Source: Saprospiraceae bacterium
GTDB lineage: Bacteria > Bacteroidota > Bacteroidia > Chitinophagales > Saprospiraceae
DNA length: 7,860 nt
NCBI GenBank assembly: GCA_013361075.1
Contig: JABWAJ010000251.1
Span: forward strand, 1-7,860
Direction: 5' to 3'
A model generated the notes under the pieces. That model had not been told where the DNA came from. It did not search any database and saw nothing but the letters and a program-made list of their open reading frames with translations. The position numbers and the translations under genes were made by a program. This document shows, piece by piece, positions 7,271 to 7,860 of the stretch. Numbering within the stretch: position 1 is the stretch's first letter; each line of letters starts with the position of its first letter.

Positions 7271-7333
7271 GTTGTTCGTTGTTAGTTGGTCGTTGTTAGT
7301 TGGTCGTTGTTAGTTGTTCGTTGTTAGTTGGTC
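7271..7333. repeat. Perfect heptamer tandem array, 9 units, forming the mraY leader
   Basis: Nine uninterrupted 7-base units (63 bases) on the plus strand, all starting GTTG and ending in TTC (C), TTA (A) or GTC (G). The order from 7271 is C A G A G A C A G, so GTTGTTA alternates with the other two, giving a 14-base higher-order period. On the mRNA strand the units are GAACAAC, TAACAAC and GACCAAC. The array ends three bases before the mraY start codon, so it fills the place of a ribosome binding site. It shares the unit GTTGTTC with the array at 925-1029 on the far side of murC. Phase, unit boundaries and lack of indels were checked base by base. Confidence 0.95.
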
Positions 7334-7411
7334 ATTAGGATAAAGTAGAAAGTTTAAAGAAGGGGCGTTTTTATCGAAAAATGCAATCCATTTTTGAAAC
7401 GCAATCCCTGC
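7334..7411. other. Non-repeat core of the murE-mraY gap
   Basis: This A/T-rich stretch lies between the two repeat tracts. It contains a direct repeat of GCAATCC (7383-7389 and 7401-7407) and weak A/T-only inverted repeats around 7369-7397. These lack a G/C-rich stem and a T tail, so they are not a convincing terminator. On the mRNA strand TACTTTAT (7346-7339) only partly matches the Bacteroidota -7 element TAnnTTTG, and no TTTG is seen at the expected upstream distance. No promoter is called. Confidence 0.3.
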
Positions 7412-7439
7412 TTTGACCTTTACCCTTTTTACTTTAACC
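7412..7439. repeat. Degenerate heptamer tract over the murE stop codon
   Basis: Four 7-base steps on the plus strand, TTTGACC, TTTACCC, TTTTTAC and TTTAACC, share a T-rich start and a C-rich end. The last unit contains the murE stop codon (7436-7434). The period matches the perfect arrays in the window but the sequence differs. With only four imperfect units this is weaker evidence than the other arrays. Confidence 0.45.
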
Positions 7440-7860
7440 ATTTAACTCCTTCACCAAAATCTCCTTATCGTCAAAAGGGTGTTTTACTCCCTTGATGTCC
7501 TGATATTTTTCGTGGCCTTTGCCTGCCACCAGGATGATGTCGCCCTTTTGTGCAATTCTGCACGCCGTTTTTATGGCCTGCCTGCGGTCGCTTATGCTGA
7601 GTGCCCGGCTGGCTAATTCTTCCGGAATGCCTGCTTCCATTTCTGCAATAATGGCTTCCGGCTCTTCCGTACGCGGGTTGTCTGAGGTCAGAATTACCTG
7701 GTCGCTCATGCGGCAGGCAATTTTTGCCATTTCCGGCCTTTTTGCCCGGTCGCGGTCGCCACCACACCCGACCACAGTGATTACTTTTCCGGTTCCTTTG
7801 CGCAATTGGGCAATGGTGCTCAATACTTTTTCGAGCGCATCCGGGGTGTGGGCGTAATCT
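7434..7860 (-). CDS. murE: UDP-N-acetylmuramoyl-L-alanyl-D-glutamate--2,6-diaminopimelate ligase (MurE), C-terminal part
   Basis: MurE adds the third stem-peptide residue to UDP-MurNAc-L-Ala-D-Glu in the cytoplasm. Only the last 141 residues are present and the gene continues past the right edge. The frame opens with DYAHTPDALEKVL, the conserved start of the C-terminal ligase domain, so the frame runs to the edge and the internal TTG at 7823 is not the start. Next come VVGCGGDRDRAKRPEMA, then TSDNPRTEEP and VAGKGHEKYQ. The DNPR motif is the known determinant for meso-diaminopimelate over L-lysine, and GKGHE contributes to the same pocket. This predicts meso-diaminopimelate-type peptidoglycan, as expected for a Gram-negative bacterium. 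The stop codon lies within a degenerate 7-base repeat. In many bacteria murF would follow; here mraY is next, after 166 bases. Confidence 0.97.
   Translation of the reverse strand, partial: DYAHTPDALEKVLSTIAQLRKGTGKVITVVGCGGDRDRAKRPEMAKIACRMSDQVILTSDNPRTEEPEAIIAEMEAGIPEELASRALSISDRRQAIKTACRIAQKGDIILVAGKGHEKYQDIKGVKHPFDDKEILVKELNG

Larger units (their letters stand above)
7310..7441 (-). other. Possible 43-codon small ORF between murE and mraY
   Basis: A minus-strand frame starts at an ATG (7441) overlapping the last codons of murE and ends at a TAA inside the heptamer array. It would encode 43 residues, starting MVKVKRVKVKAG and including the hydrophobic and aromatic stretch IAFQKWIAFF. The overlap of its start with the murE stop is typical of coupled genes. 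However, its first codons come from a degenerate repeat (7412-7439) and its last ones from the perfect array, so it may be only a chance frame through repeat DNA. I do not recognise the product. Confidence 0.15.

Noticed and set aside
7369..7397. Inverted repeats in the murE-mraY gap as an intrinsic terminator
   Set aside because: The stems are short and almost only A/T, and no T run follows on the transcribed strand. Termination inside this cluster would also be unexpected.

Overview
This window is a conserved housekeeping locus: part of the division and cell wall (dcw) gene cluster of a member of the Bacteroidota, with every gene on the minus strand. Read in the direction of transcription (right to left) the order is murE (3' part only), mraY, murD, ftsW, murG, murC, ftsQ. 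The window then ends 75 bases past ftsQ, where ftsA and ftsZ would be expected. Signs of Bacteroidota are the gene order without murF or ddl, a 422-residue MraY with a long insert after its fourth membrane segment, the MurG motif around PSPNVAEDHQTKNA, the FtsQ type, and the lack of Shine-Dalgarno sequences. Heptamer-rich gaps together with moderate GC coding sequence suggest an environmental lineage such as the Saprospiria, but that placement is only a guess.

Layout: 7434-7860 murE C-terminal domain with the meso-diaminopimelate signature DNPR. 7268-7433 gap with a perfect heptamer array. 5999-7267 mraY. 4688-5995 murD. 3533-4675 ftsW. 2440-3531 murG. 1055-2425 murC. 871-1054 gap with a larger heptamer array. 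76-870 ftsQ. 1-75 leader that belongs to the next gene. From mraY to murC the genes are separated by only 3, 12, 1 and 14 bases, so they almost certainly form one co-transcribed, translationally coupled block.

The enzymes act in sequence. MurC, MurD and MurE build the UDP-MurNAc peptide in the cytoplasm (MurF must be encoded elsewhere). MraY moves the UDP-MurNAc-pentapeptide sugar phosphate onto undecaprenyl phosphate to give lipid I, and MurG adds GlcNAc to give lipid II. FtsW polymerises lipid II at the septum, and FtsQ links the early and late divisome.

Nothing here looks like an undescribed enzyme system. The unusual part is non-coding. The only two large gaps inside the cluster (166 and 184 bases) each hold a perfect tandem heptamer array (9 and 15 units) placed just 5' of a gene. 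Weaker 7- and 8-base periodic tracts run through the stop codons of murE and murC. In mraY the array ends only three bases before the start codon, so it forms the translation initiation leader itself.
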